64,000 nucleotides of DNA from Azophilus sp965247035 (GTDB lineage: Bacteria > Pseudomonadota > Gammaproteobacteria > Pseudomonadales > Azotimanducaceae), in NCBI GenBank assembly GCA_965247035.1, contig CBDFGJ010000002.1, positions 1 to 64,000 on the forward strand, given 5' to 3'. Within the stretch, counting starts at the first letter, position 1, and each line of letters starts with the position of its first letter. Under the pieces are notes generated by a model that was not told where the DNA came from, ran no database searches, and saw only the letters and a program-made list of their open reading frames with translations. This document shows positions 39,526-48,064 of the stretch, piece by piece. Made by a program: the position numbers and the translations under genes.

Positions 39526-41297
39526 CAGTATTTCCTTACCGTTGGTTGAAAGGTGGGCACCGACGATGGCTGGAAGTTGACCTTGCGCTTCGCCACCCGT
39601 TCATCGGTGGGAAAGTACAGGGAATGGCAGAGCCAATTTTCATCATCTCGGTCTTGATAGTCGTCGCGCGCATGGGCGCCTCGGCTTTCCGTGCGCACCG
39701 CGGCGGCGACAGCGGTGGCATAGGCCACTTCAAACAGGTTGTCGAGCTCCAACGCTTCCAAGCGGGCGGTGTTGAAGACGCTGCTCTTGTCGGACAAGTG
39801 GGCGTTGTCTATGCGGCTGCGCATGGACTTCAGCACTTCAATGCCCTTCTCCATATTGGCTCCCGTTCGAAACACCCCGAAGCTCTCCTGCATGGTGTTC
39901 TGCAGTTCTCTCTTCAACTCCGGCACGGATTCCCCGGAGGTAGAGTCGTTCCAGCGCGCCAGCCGACTCAGCGCCTGCTCCAAGTCAGACTCGCTGGCCT
40001 CCCGACGAACCACACCTTGACGCAAGGTCTCCTCAATGTGCCGGCCAGCGGCACGGCCAAACACCACTAGGTCTAGCAATGAATTGCCGCCAAGCCGATT
40101 GGCTCCGTGGACCGAAACGCAGGCCACTTCGCCAACTGCGTACAGGCCCTCCACCGGCTGGTCGACAGCGGACGCATCCTGGGTCAACGCCTGCCCGCTG
40201 ACCTGGGTGGGAATGCCGCCCATCATATAATGGCAAGTCGGCACCACGGGAATGGGCTCCCGCACCGGATCCACATGGGCGAAGGTGCGGGACAACTCCA
40301 AAATACCCGGCAGGCGGCTGTTCAGAATTTCTTCGCCCAAGTGGTCGAGCTTCAGCATCACATGGTCGCCAGCCGCGCCGCAGCCCCTGCCCTCCAGAAT
40401 TTCGATAACCATGGACCGGGCCACCACATCGCGCCCCGCCAAGTCCTTGGCGATGGGTGCGTAACGCTCCATAAAACGTTCGCCATCCTTATTGATGAGG
40501 TAGCCGCCCTCCCCCCGGGAGCCCTCCGTCACCAGCACGCCGGCACCAGCGATGCCAGTGGGATGGAACTGCCACATTTCAATATCCTGCACCGGCAGCC
40601 CGGCGCGCAAGGCCATGCCAACGCCATCGCCGGTGTTTATCAGGGCATTGGTCGTGCTTGCATAGATGCGCCCGGCACCGCCGGTGGCAAACACCACCGC
40701 CTTCGCCGCAACATACACCACTTCACCGGTTTCGATTTCAATGGCGATGACGCCGACGATGGCGCCGTCTTGGTTCTTGACCAGATCCACTGCAAACCAC
40801 TCGTTCAGAAAGACGCTGCCGTTTTTGAGATTGGTTTGATAGAGCGTATGCAGCAGGGCGTGGCCGGTGCGATCAGCGGCAGCGCAGGTGCGCGCCGCTT
40901 GCCCGCCCTTGCCGTAGTTCTTGGACTGGCCGCCAAACGGCCGCTGATAAATGCGCCCGGATTCCGTGCGCGAGAACGGCAGGCCCATGTGCTCCAGTTC
41001 GAACACGGCTTGGGGGCCTTCCCGGCACATGTATTCGATGGCGTCCTGATCGCCAATGTAGTCCGATCCCTTGACGGTGTCGTACATATGCCAGCGCCAA
41101 TCGTCGTCCGGGTCATCGCTGCCAATAGCGCAGGTGATGCCGCCCTGGGCCGACACCGTATGCGAGCGAGTGGGAAACACCTTGGAGATGACGGCGGTCT
41201 TCAGCCCGGACTGGGCAAGCTGCAAGGACGCCCGCATTCCGGCACCGCCGCCACCGACGATGACGCCGTCAAATTCAACTTTCCTGATGGACAACAT
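39525..41297 (-). CDS. sdhA: Succinate dehydrogenase flavoprotein subunit
   Basis: A 590-residue FAD subunit of complex II that oxidises succinate to fumarate. Features: GVIVGGGGAGMRASLQLAQ (FAD), TRSHTVSAQGGITCAIG with the FAD-linking His, QRPFGGQSKNYG, GEVACVSVHGANRLGGNSLLDLV and the catalytic Arg in PVVPTCHYMMGG/RE regions. The start is 3 bp after the sdhD stop. Second transmembrane anchors are SdhC and SdhD. Confidence 0.97.
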   Translation of the reverse strand: MLSIRKVEFDGVIVGGGGAGMRASLQLAQSGLKTAVISKVFPTRSHTVSAQGGITCAIGSDDPDDDWRWHMYDTVKGSDYIGDQDAIEYMCREGPQAVFELEHMGLPFSRTESGRIYQRPFGGQSKNYGKGGQAARTCAAADRTGHALLHTLYQTNLKNGSVFLNEWFAVDLVKNQDGAIVGVIAIEIETGEVVYVAAKAVVFATGGAGRIYASTTNALINTGDGVGMALRAGLPVQDIEMWQFHPTGIAGAGVLVTEGSRGEGGYLINKDGERFMERYAPIAKDLAGRDVVARSMVIEILEGRGCGAAGDHVMLKLDHLGEEILNSRLPGILELSRTFAHVDPVREPIPVVPTCHYMMGGIPTQVSGQALTQDASAVDQPVEGLYAVGEVACVSVHGANRLGGNSLLDLVVFGRAAGRHIEETLRQGVVRREASESDLEQALSRLARWNDSTSGESVPELKRELQNTMQESFGVFRTGANMEKGIEVLKSMRSRIDNAHLSDKSSVFNTARLEALELDNLFEVAYATAVAAAVRTESRGAHARDDYQDRDDENWLCHSLYFPTDERVAKRKVNFQPSSVPTFQPTVRKY

Positions 41298-41300
41298 AGC

Positions 41301-41669
41301 CTATAACATCCAGAACAGCCTGATGCCCCACCAAGCATAGACAAACAGGATCAAGCCCGCGCCCACTAAGTAGATGATGCGGCAAATGGTGGCGTAACGC
41401 CCAAAATAATGCGGCCTGATGTAGTCCGTACCGACCGTCCACATGCCAATCCAGCCGTGGGCCACCGTGGACAGCACCGCCAGGACGCTGAAAGCCTGCA
41501 TGAATGCGTGGCCGAAAAAAGCCCTGAGCGATTGATGGTCGAGGCCGGGGTTCGCCAGGAAAAAGCTCAGAACGCACAGACTATACAGGGCGAGCACGAC
41601 CGCAGTGGCGCGTTGAATCACGAAGTCCGACAAGCCGCTGCGAGACAGAGAAGTGATCTGGGTTACCAC
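41301..41669 (-). CDS. sdhD: Succinate dehydrogenase membrane anchor subunit
   Basis: A 122-residue membrane anchor with three hydrophobic helices. It shows SGLSDFVIQRATAVVLALYS, then AHGWIGMWTVGTDYIRP (heme/quinone-site His and Tyr region of SdhD) and IIYLVGAGLILFVYAWWG. I chose the GTG at 41669, which overlaps the sdhC stop by 7 bp and gives a normal length. Confidence 0.88.
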   Translation of the reverse strand: MVTQITSLSRSGLSDFVIQRATAVVLALYSLCVLSFFLANPGLDHQSLRAFFGHAFMQAFSVLAVLSTVAHGWIGMWTVGTDYIRPHYFGRYATICRIIYLVGAGLILFVYAWWGIRLFWML

Positions 41670-42043
41670 AGCCAAGCTCCGAGCAGGACGACCACCAAGG
41701 CGGTCAGGGAAAACACCAGCCAAGAAGCGCGGCTAGCACCCACTACAGTGCCGCCAATGTGCAAGTCCAGCAAGAGATGCTTAACGCCCGCCAGCATGTG
41801 ATAGGCCAGGATGGTCAAAACTCCGATCAGGGCAAGTTTGGCCCCGGTCATTCCCACCAGCTCCTTGGCCTCTTTGAAACCGCTTGACGAGGACAACGCC
41901 ATATCCAGCAGGTAAAGCAGATAAGCAACGCCAACAAACAGCAGGACGCCTGAGATGCGGTGGGCAATGGATGCTATCGCGTTGACCGGCCAGTGAAATT
42001 TGGCGGGCGACAAGGATAAACTAACGGGTCGTTCAGCTTTCAT
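41663..42043 (-). CDS. sdhC: Succinate dehydrogenase cytochrome b556 subunit
   Basis: A 126-residue membrane subunit. RPVSLSLSPAKFHWPVNAIA and SIAHRISGVLLFVGVAYLLY are typical SdhC text, and AYHMLAGVKHLLLDLHIG carries the heme-ligand His region. Three hydrophobic helices are evident. It is the first gene of the leftward TCA cluster, so the promoter should lie in 42044-42337. That gap shows no gene and borders an IS-derived repeat array. Confidence 0.92.
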   Translation of the reverse strand: MKAERPVSLSLSPAKFHWPVNAIASIAHRISGVLLFVGVAYLLYLLDMALSSSSGFKEAKELVGMTGAKLALIGVLTILAYHMLAGVKHLLLDLHIGGTVVGASRASWLVFSLTALVVVLLGAWLW

Positions 42044-42337
42044 GCGGCTTTTTCCTAGTCAACCAACGCTGGCCAATCCGAATGGCGGCGAAGGCCGTGA
42101 CGGCCGCACTGGATGCACAGGTTCGAGGCGAAAAGCCGAGCGCAAGCACGGCCAGCGCCGTTTGCAGCCCGGGGCTTCTGGAAAACTGCAAGGCACTTCT
42201 TGTAAGCCAAAATATTCCTTCATTCGACAAGCGACTTGGCGCAGCATCCGGGTCGGATCGTGTGGTCCAAACTGGCACACTGGCACGCAACGAATATTGG
42301 CAACGATGCTAGTACAAACCTGGCAGATTGACAACAT

Positions 42338-43004
42338 TTTGCACGGGCCCAGGACATTTCTGAATCTATTCGTTCAGGCGACCATGGAGTGCTTGTTCGC
42401 GAATTCGGCCGGAGCCAACAAGCTGTACGGGCTCATTATATTTCGGAATTTATTCGTTCAGGCGACCATGCAGCGCTTGCCGCGAATTCGCCGGTGTCAA
42501 CAAGCTGTACGGGCCCAGGACATTTCGGAATTTATTCGTTCAGGCGACCAAGGAGCGCTTGCCGCGAATTCGGCCGGAGTCAACAACAAGCTGTACGGGC
42601 TCATTATATTTCGGAATTTATTCGTTCAGGCGACCATGCAGCGCTTGCCGCGAATTCGCCGGTGTCAACAAGCTGTACGGGCCCAGGACATTTCGGAATT
42701 TATTCGTTCAGGCGACCAAGGAGCGCTTGCCGCGAATTCGGCCGGAGTCAACAACAAGCTGTACGGGCTCATTATATTTCGGAATTTATTCGTTCAGGCG
42801 ACCATGCAGCGCTTGCCGCGAATTCGCCGGTGTCAACAAGCTGTACGGGCCCAGGACATTTCGGAATTTATTCGTTCAGGCGACCAAGGAGCGCTTGCCG
42901 CGAATTCGCCGGTGTCAACAAGCTGTACGGGCCCAGGACATTTCGGAATTTATTCGTTCAGGCGACCATGCAGCGCTTGCCGCGAATTCGCCGGTGTCAA
43001 CAAG
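42338..43004. repeat. Eight-unit tandem array of 82-86-bp IS-end-derived repeats
   Basis: Units start at 42338, 42423, 42505, 42591, 42673, 42759, 42841 and 42923, each beginning CTGTACGGG or a variant. Two forms alternate: 82 bp (TCATTATATTTC, CCATGCAG) and 86 bp (CCCAGGACATTTC, CCAAGGAG, CAACAACAAG), giving a 168-bp higher-order unit; the first unit is degenerate and the last two are hybrids. Read on the minus strand each 82-bp unit holds LLTPANSRQALHGRLNE and a stop, the C-terminus of an IS3/IS481-like transposase, followed by probable terminal-repeat sequence. The array lies between sdhC and a longer remnant of the same transposase. Confidence 0.9.
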
Positions 43005-43100
43005 CCGAGGGCATGGTGGGGCCGGGCGTTGTGGCGGTCGCGGAGAGACCGGTCCAGAGCGCGGTTCACTCGCCGGAGGTCGCCCCGGTGGACGGACCAT
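43005..43100 (-). pseudogene. IS3/IS481-like transposase C-terminal remnant
   Basis: On the minus strand the sequence reads RRVNRALDRSLRDRHNARPH, then HALGLLTPANSRQ into the first repeat unit. This is the C-terminal pattern of rve-type integrases (xNxxRPHxALGxLTPA). The catalytic core is missing. It joins without a gap to the tandem array, which multiplies its last codons. Confidence 0.7.
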
Positions 43101-43139
43101 AAACCCGACCGCAGGATGCGGTTGCTGCACTCGACGCTG

Positions 43140-43350
43140 CCGTGGCGGCGAGGTGCCGGACCGGTGATCCGCACGAGCACCGCCCCTGTCATTGGCCTGC
43201 GCGCCGAAGACATGCTCGACTCGGATCCGCACGGTGGATTATCCGGTTGTTCCTCCGGGCCTGCTCGATCAGCGGCTTGCCCCGCTCGCCCTTGCGCTGA
43301 ATGCGGCTGGTCAGCCCTCTGGCCTTAGTTTCGCCTTTGCCAAACAAACG
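43140..43350 (-). pseudogene. IS5-family transposase C-terminal remnant, frameshifted
   Basis: Minus-strand frames give GLTSRIQRKGERGKPLIEQ, then in another frame VRIRVEHVFGAQANDRGG and in a third AVLVRITG. These follow the C-terminal pattern of IS5-group transposases (RxRVEHVFGAQ). At least two frameshifts are needed. The rest of 43351-43578 shows nothing I can name. Confidence 0.65.
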
Positions 43351-43578
43351 CGGCGCCGCAGGCGATCATGCCGGCAAGGAACAGGCGCCGAGGAGGAGGA
43401 CGCAAGCGCTCCCGACCGCGTATCGGAGCTTGGCATCGACCCCCCCCTCCCCGCACGAACCAGGCACAACCGCCACAGGCGCAAGAAAATGGTTGGCATG
43501 TCCTGCATCGAATCTTGCGCCCTTTTCATCACGCCAAGCTTTGCGAGAGCGCCGACCTGCGCTTGCTGCTGAACCTCC

Positions 43579-44328
43579 CTACACTTTCATCCGTTTGAAC
43601 AGGCCTTCAGGAATGGCGCGAATAAGCAGCATGATGAAGCGCCAGATGCCGCGCACGTAGACCACGTCCCGCCGTCGGCGAATGGACTTGACGATCGCCT
43701 CAGCAACCTCGTCCGGCTCGGCGGTCAGCCGCGCCGGCAGGTCCATGCCATCGGTCATGCGGGTGCGCACGAAGCCCGGCTTGACCGTCACAACGTGGAC
43801 GCCGCTGGCCGCGAGCCGGTTGCGCAGGCCGGAGAGGAACGCCGTGAAGCCCGCCTTGGCCGATCCGTAGACATAGTTCGCGGCCCGTCCCCGATCACCC
43901 GCCACCGAACTGATGCCGACCAGGATGCCGCCGCCACGCGCCTCGAACCGCTCTGCAAGCGCGCCCATCAGGAGCGCGGGGGCGGTGTAGTTGGTCCACA
44001 TCACCCGCTCGGCAACGCCGCCATCGCGCTCGCAATCCGCCTGCACTCCCAGCAATCCGACGACGCACACGGCCACATCCGGCAAGGGGTCAAGCGCATC
44101 AAGCAGCGAAACGCCGCCGTCCGCTTGCAGGAGGTCGTTTTGATGCGAGGTCAGGGCGACCCCAGTGCGCACCCGAATGTCCTGTGCTTCCCGTTCGAGC
44201 TGCGCCGAATCACGCGCCGCGAGCTGCATCGCGTAGCCGTCCTGCGCCAACCGGCGCGAGAGCGCGCGTCCGATATCCGATGTCGCGCCAATGACCAGCG
44301 CGGTAGCGGTTTCATCCCCAGCTTTCAT
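43579..44328 (-). CDS. Short-chain dehydrogenase/reductase
   Basis: A 249-residue SDR. The cofactor motif is ALVIGATSDIGRALSRRLA, followed by the Asn of WTNYTAPALLM, the Ser of ISSVAGDRGR and the catalytic YGSAK of YVYGSAKAGF. The C-terminal end IWRFIMLLIRAIPEGLFKRM is hydrophobic, as in SDRs that act on lipid-linked sugars such as the DprE2 group; this resemblance is only suggestive. The ATG at 44328 gives the normal N-terminus. It is flanked on both sides by IS remnants and has no pathway neighbours, so it may be a leftover of a larger cluster. Confidence 0.88.
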   Translation of the reverse strand: MKAGDETATALVIGATSDIGRALSRRLAQDGYAMQLAARDSAQLEREAQDIRVRTGVALTSHQNDLLQADGGVSLLDALDPLPDVAVCVVGLLGVQADCERDGGVAERVMWTNYTAPALLMGALAERFEARGGGILVGISSVAGDRGRAANYVYGSAKAGFTAFLSGLRNRLAASGVHVVTVKPGFVRTRMTDGMDLPARLTAEPDEVAEAIVKSIRRRRDVVYVRGIWRFIMLLIRAIPEGLFKRMKV

Positions 44329-44411
44329 GTAGAGTGATGGCGTCGAGATCGTCAAGCAAGGCCAGCGCACCAGACTGCATCGGAAAATTGAGCGCCATTG
44401 TATAACCCCGG

Positions 44412-44640
44412 ATGGGAAAGGACATCAACGCCGTGGGCTCCACCAAGAACAAGAATAAGCAGCGCGGCCCTGACATGCACTAGGCAACCAGTGGTATTTC
44501 GGTATGAAGGCCCACATTGGGGTGGACAGCGGCAGCAAACTGATTCATTTCGTGGTGGCGGCATCCGCCAACTTGCATGACTCCGTGGTGATTGGTGATG
44601 TGCTGCATGGCAGGGAAACCCGTGTCTGTGGGGGAGGGGG
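44412..44640 (+). pseudogene. IS5-family transposase internal remnant
   Basis: Plus-strand frames give GKDINAVGSTKNKNKQRGPD, a TAG, then after a shift GNQWYFGMKAHIGVDSGSK and LIHFVVAASANLHDSVV with HGRETRV. This is the central DDE region of IS5-group transposases (typical text QTRKGNQWYFGMKAHIGVD). Both ends are missing. It abuts the decayed hsdS fragment. Confidence 0.85.
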
Positions 44641-44668
44641 GATATGGGAAAAGCCGGGATATGGGTCC

Positions 44669-44899
44669 TAGTTCTACTACCTCGCAATGTTGGTATTGGG
44701 ACTTCCAAGCCGTGCCTACAATCGCCATTTCAAGACCCTAAAGGAACGGAGCCTTCCATTCCCCCACTCCTCGAACAGAAAAAAATCGCACACATTCTCT
44801 CCACCATTCAACAAAAATCAGACAACGTTCAAACTAAAAAAACCAAGCTTCAAGCCCTATTCCTCACATTACTGCACGAACTGATGGGTGAAAAAAATA
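44669..44899 (+). pseudogene. hsdS (type I restriction specificity subunit) fragment, left of the IS1595 insertion
   Basis: The sequence reads FYYLAMLVLGLPSRAYNRHF, KTLKERSLPF, then after a one-base shift in the C run near 44759-44763 IPPLLEQKKIAHILSTIQQ and LQALFLTLLHELMGEKN. This is the usual end of an HsdS target-recognition domain plus the central or C-terminal coiled-coil spacer (PLPPLxEQKKIAxIL ... LLHxLMTGxxRV). The upstream half is gone. The frame stops at the IS1595 end at 44900 and resumes after the element at 48094. Confidence 0.8.
44892..44899. repeat. Left target-site duplication of IS1595 element
   Basis: AAAAAATA, identical to 48094-48101 on the other side. Eight bp is the duplication length known for IS1595-family insertions. 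Confidence 0.85.
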
Positions 44900-44928
44900 G
44901 GGTATTATATACTTAATTCCCCTATAAT
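44900..44928 (+). repeat. Left terminal inverted repeat of IS1595 element
   Basis: The outer 19 bases match the right end except at two positions near the tip. Just inside lies the palindrome CCCCTATAATAGGGG (44919-44933). Confidence 0.85.
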
Positions 44929-44934
44929 AGGGGC

Positions 44935-44961
44935 TATAATCGCCTCGAATTGAACGAGGCG
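44935..44961 (+). promoter_or_regulatory. Transposase -10 box and Shine-Dalgarno-sequestering hairpin
   Basis: TATAAT at 44935-44940 is a perfect -10 sequence, though the matching -35 is weak. CGCCTC (44941-44946) pairs fully with GAGGCG (44956-44961) around a 9-nt loop. The 3' arm is the ribosome-binding site 7 nt before the transposase ATG. A transcript that includes this stem would hide the site, a known way for transposons to limit expression; whether it operates here is inference. Confidence 0.6.
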
Positions 44962-44966
44962 CAGCC

Positions 44967-45899
44967 ATGAACGACAACCTGACCATTTCGACCTTCCAGC
45001 TTTTCGAGCGCTATCCCAACGCGGAATCAGCCAGAGTTTACTTCGAAGAACGGCGCTGGCATGGCCACGTCGTTTGCCCGCATTGCGGTTCCGACGACCG
45101 CATTTCCGCCCGGTCTGGCAAGCGCATCGGATACTACCGTTGTGGCGACTGCAAGGAGGAGTTCACGGTACGCACCAGCACCATCTTCGAGCGCTCGCAC
45201 GTTCCCCTGCACAAGTGGCTGTACGCCATGTATTTCGTTGTCACGTCCCGCAAGGACATTTCATCCCTTCAGCTATCCAAACAGATAAGCGTCACTCAAA
45301 AAACGTCCTGGTTCATGCTAGGGCGATTGCGTGAGGCTTGCGGAGGTGACTACGAACAGCTCAAAGGTGTCGTTGACGTTGACGAGGCTTACGTTGGCGG
45401 CAAGGAAGGCAACAAGCACAAGTCGAAGCGCAATCCCAACGACGGGCGCGGGCCTTCCGGGCAAGCAACCAGTTCTCGGAATGCGGGAGCGCGGCGGCAA
45501 GACGGTGGCCAAGCCATTGACGGCACCGACAGCGCAACCCTGCACCGAGAGATCACCAAACACGTCGAGCTTGGGAGCGCTGTGTACACCAATGAGCATA
45601 GGGGCTACAACGGCTTGGAAGCGGTCTGCGAGCAGGGCACAGTGAACCACGGAGCGGGCGAGTACATTGGGGCCAACGACATCCACACCAACTCTATAGA
45701 GAGCGTTTGGGCCGTGCTCAAGCGCGGCTTGTACGGGGCTTGGCACAAGGTTTCCGGCAAGCACCTGCACCGGTACGTTGACGAGACCACGTTCAGGCTC
45801 AACGAAGGCAACATGAAGATTCACGCAACGCATCACCTTACCTCTTTTGTGGACAGGACCTTCAAGCACCGCATCACCTACAAGGGTCTGGTCGCATGA
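44967..45899 (+). CDS. IS1595-family (ISXO2-like) transposase, probably inactive
   Basis: A 310-residue transposase. An N-terminal zinc ribbon (Cys37, Cys40, Cys59, Cys62) precedes the ISXO2-like catalytic domain: DVDEAYVGGKEGNKHKSK (Asp139), VYTNEHRGYNGLE and HTNSIESVWAVLKRGLYG. The second position is normally Asp (VYTDE) but is Asn209 here. Residues about 166-184 are out of register: the neighbouring +1 frame reads GKQPVLGMRERGGKTVAKP, the expected family text. So an extra base near 45459-45461 and a lost base near 45516-45519 have cancelled each other. The open frame survives but the enzyme is likely inactive, unless these are sequencing errors. Confidence 0.9.
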   Translation: MNDNLTISTFQLFERYPNAESARVYFEERRWHGHVVCPHCGSDDRISARSGKRIGYYRCGDCKEEFTVRTSTIFERSHVPLHKWLYAMYFVVTSRKDISSLQLSKQISVTQKTSWFMLGRLREACGGDYEQLKGVVDVDEAYVGGKEGNKHKSKRNPNDGRGPSGQATSSRNAGARRQDGGQAIDGTDSATLHREITKHVELGSAVYTNEHRGYNGLEAVCEQGTVNHGAGEYIGANDIHTNSIESVWAVLKRGLYGAWHKVSGKHLHRYVDETTFRLNEGNMKIHATHHLTSFVDRTFKHRITYKGLVA

Positions 45900-46843
45900 G
45901 CATCGAGAAGCTGCATGAGATGGCGGATAAAGTGCTTGCGCTCGATCCGAATAAGCCAAAAGGTCCGTTGCAAGTCATCGCCGGTGCGCCAGATCGACCG
46001 TTGGTTATCGGGGATGTGAAGATTCCTTGCTACGTCTTGGAGGATGAAACGCGAGTGTTCAGCCAACGGGGATTGACGGGGGCAGTGGGGCTTAATCCTA
46101 ATATTGGCTATAGAATCCCGCAATTATTGGCCTCAAAAGCACTTGAGCCCTTTGTGAACAATGAGTTAACGCCGGCCTTAAAGTCCCCGATAACCTTCAA
46201 GAACCCATCAGGCGGTGGCAACGCATTGGGGTATCCCGCAACGTTGCTGGTTGACTTGTGCAGGGTGGTGCTTGACGCACGGGATGCCGACCGGCTCACG
46301 TTCACGCGCCAGCAGCTAGCCATCGCAGAGCGATGCGACACTCTCATTAGAGCCTTGGCAACCGTTGGCGTCATCGCGTTGGTTGACGAGGTGACAGGCT
46401 ATCAACGTATCCGAGAGGAACGCGCCCTAGCGACCATCCTAGAGCGGTTGATAGACAAGAAGCTCAATCCGTGGACTCGAACGTTTCCGTTCGAGTTCTA
46501 TCGTCAGATTTGCAGGCTGAAAGGTTGGCCAAGCGCGAATGCCATCAAGCGCCCCTCCGTGATCGGAAAGTACACCAATGATTTCGTCTATGACCGGCTC
46601 GCGCCTAGTGTGCTCAAGGAACTGAGGGTGCGCAATCCCGTCATTCATAAAACGGGACGGAGGCAACACAGGCACCACCAATGGTTCATGCCGGACATGG
46701 GGCATCCAAAGCTCCTGGAGCACTTGGCCGGGGTCATCGCGGTCATGCGGGTTTCATCCAATTGGGATGCCTTCAAGCGGAATGTCAAAAGGGCTTACCC
46801 AAAGCCCCATGAGAACACTCCCTTGAACTTCGGTGAGGATTGA
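45896..46843 (+). CDS. P63C-domain protein, transposon passenger
   Basis: A 315-residue protein with a C-terminal P63C domain. Diagnostic text is VGVIALVDEVTGYQRIREER, LNPWTRTFPFEFYRQICRLK, KRPSVIGKYTNDFVYDRLAP and the end GRRQHRHHQWFMPDMGHPKL. The domain is widespread near mobile elements and phages, and its molecular role is not known to me. The ATG overlaps the transposase TGA (ATGA), so the gene is coupled to it. No membrane segments or catalytic signature are obvious; the HRHH cluster near residue 262 is striking. Confidence 0.85.
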   Translation: MSIEKLHEMADKVLALDPNKPKGPLQVIAGAPDRPLVIGDVKIPCYVLEDETRVFSQRGLTGAVGLNPNIGYRIPQLLASKALEPFVNNELTPALKSPITFKNPSGGGNALGYPATLLVDLCRVVLDARDADRLTFTRQQLAIAERCDTLIRALATVGVIALVDEVTGYQRIREERALATILERLIDKKLNPWTRTFPFEFYRQICRLKGWPSANAIKRPSVIGKYTNDFVYDRLAPSVLKELRVRNPVIHKTGRRQHRHHQWFMPDMGHPKLLEHLAGVIAVMRVSSNWDAFKRNVKRAYPKPHENTPLNFGED

Positions 46844-46845
46844 AC

Positions 46846-48060
46846 ATGGGCGGACCCAACTGGGCGAATCAAACGATCTGGACCGGCGACAACCTACCCA
46901 TCATGCGGGGTATGAACAGCGAGTCCGTTGACCTGATCTACTTGGACCCGCCCTTCAACTCCAAGACCAACTACGCCGCTCCCATAGGCTCGAAGTCCGC
47001 AGGTGTCGAGTTCAAGGACACTTGGACGCTCACGGACTTGGATGTTGAATGGATTAACTTGATTGAGGCGAAGCAGCCGGCGCTCCATCGCATCCTGCTG
47101 GCCGCCATGACGTCCAGCGACAAGTCCTACATCACGTACATGGCTGCAAGACTGCTTGAAATGCGCCGAATACTAAAGCCGTCCGGGTCGATTTATCTGC
47201 ATTGCGATCCAACGATGAGCCACTACCTCAAGCTCGCAATGGATGCCGTGTTCGGACGTCGGAACTTCCTCAACGAAGTGATTTGGTATTATCGAGGCGC
47301 TGGCACCCCCAAGTCTGCCTTCGCCCGTCGCCACGACGTACTTTTGTGGTATGCGAAAAAGCAAGGCGGGCACTACTTCAACCCTGATCCCGTGAGGCAG
47401 TCTTACGCTCAGGCCACGCAAGAGCGGTTCGCTCATTACATAGGCAATGTTCGGGATGGGGGGGTTGACTATGGCCCGCAGTCGCTTAATCCATTGGGCA
47501 AGCACCCTGACGATGTGATAACGACGATTCAGCCCATTGCCCCATCCGCCAAGGCTCGCCTTGGGTATCCGACCCAAAAACCGATAGAGTTGCTGCTTCA
47601 CGTCATCGAGTCCAGTTCCCAACCGGATGACGTTGTGTTCGATCCTTTCTGCGGCTGCGCCACGGCCTGCATTGCTGCCGAGCAACGGCAGCGGAATTGG
47701 GTGGGGATAGACATCTCGGGAAAAGCAGCTGATCTCATAGCCATGAGATTCGGCGATGAAATCGGCGGCATAACCTACAAAGGAGCGCATCGCACCGACA
47801 TACCGCACCGGACGGACTTAGGCAAGCTCCCGCGGTACAACGGCACGGCGAACAAGCAAAAACTCTACGGAGAGCAGGAAGGGAATTGCGCGGGCTGCAA
47901 CACGCACTTTGAAGCGCGAAACTTGGAAGTTGACCACATCATTGCGCAACAGAAGGGAGGAACGGACCATATCGAAAACCTGCAACTGTTGTGCGGCTCC
48001 TGCAATAGGATCAAAGGCAATCGCGGCATGGAGTATTTACGTATCAAGCTGCAATTGTAG
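46846..48060 (+). CDS. DNA methyltransferase (beta class) fused to HNH domain, transposon passenger
   Basis: A 404-residue fusion. The first 310 residues form an N4-cytosine/N6-adenine methyltransferase with motif IV DPPF (34-37) before motif I DPFCGCATA (266-274), the order of the beta group; YPTQKPIELL (241-250) is motif X-like. The C-terminal 70 residues are an HNH-type domain: CAGC (348-351), VDHIIAQQKGG (His364) and LLCGSCNRIKGNRG (Cys383, Cys386, Asn387). The ATG at 46846 has GAGG 7 nt upstream. It could methylate and cleave or nick DNA, but whether the HNH part is catalytic is unknown. No separate restriction gene is in the element. Confidence 0.88.
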   Translation: MGGPNWANQTIWTGDNLPIMRGMNSESVDLIYLDPPFNSKTNYAAPIGSKSAGVEFKDTWTLTDLDVEWINLIEAKQPALHRILLAAMTSSDKSYITYMAARLLEMRRILKPSGSIYLHCDPTMSHYLKLAMDAVFGRRNFLNEVIWYYRGAGTPKSAFARRHDVLLWYAKKQGGHYFNPDPVRQSYAQATQERFAHYIGNVRDGGVDYGPQSLNPLGKHPDDVITTIQPIAPSAKARLGYPTQKPIELLLHVIESSSQPDDVVFDPFCGCATACIAAEQRQRNWVGIDISGKAADLIAMRFGDEIGGITYKGAHRTDIPHRTDLGKLPRYNGTANKQKLYGEQEGNCAGCNTHFEARNLEVDHIIAQQKGGTDHIENLQLLCGSCNRIKGNRGMEYLRIKLQL

Positions 48061-48064
48061 GCAC

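Noticed and set aside
42338..43004. Direct repeats that might be a CRISPR array
   Set aside because: Units of 82-86 bp are contiguous with no unique spacers, alternate in two forms, and encode a transposase C-terminus. No cas genes are near.
42000..43328. Long plus-strand frames with repeated YSFRR and ANSPVSTSCTGPGHFGI text
   Set aside because: These come from reading the IS-end array; no family resemblance and no start signal. The minus strand carries the transposase text.
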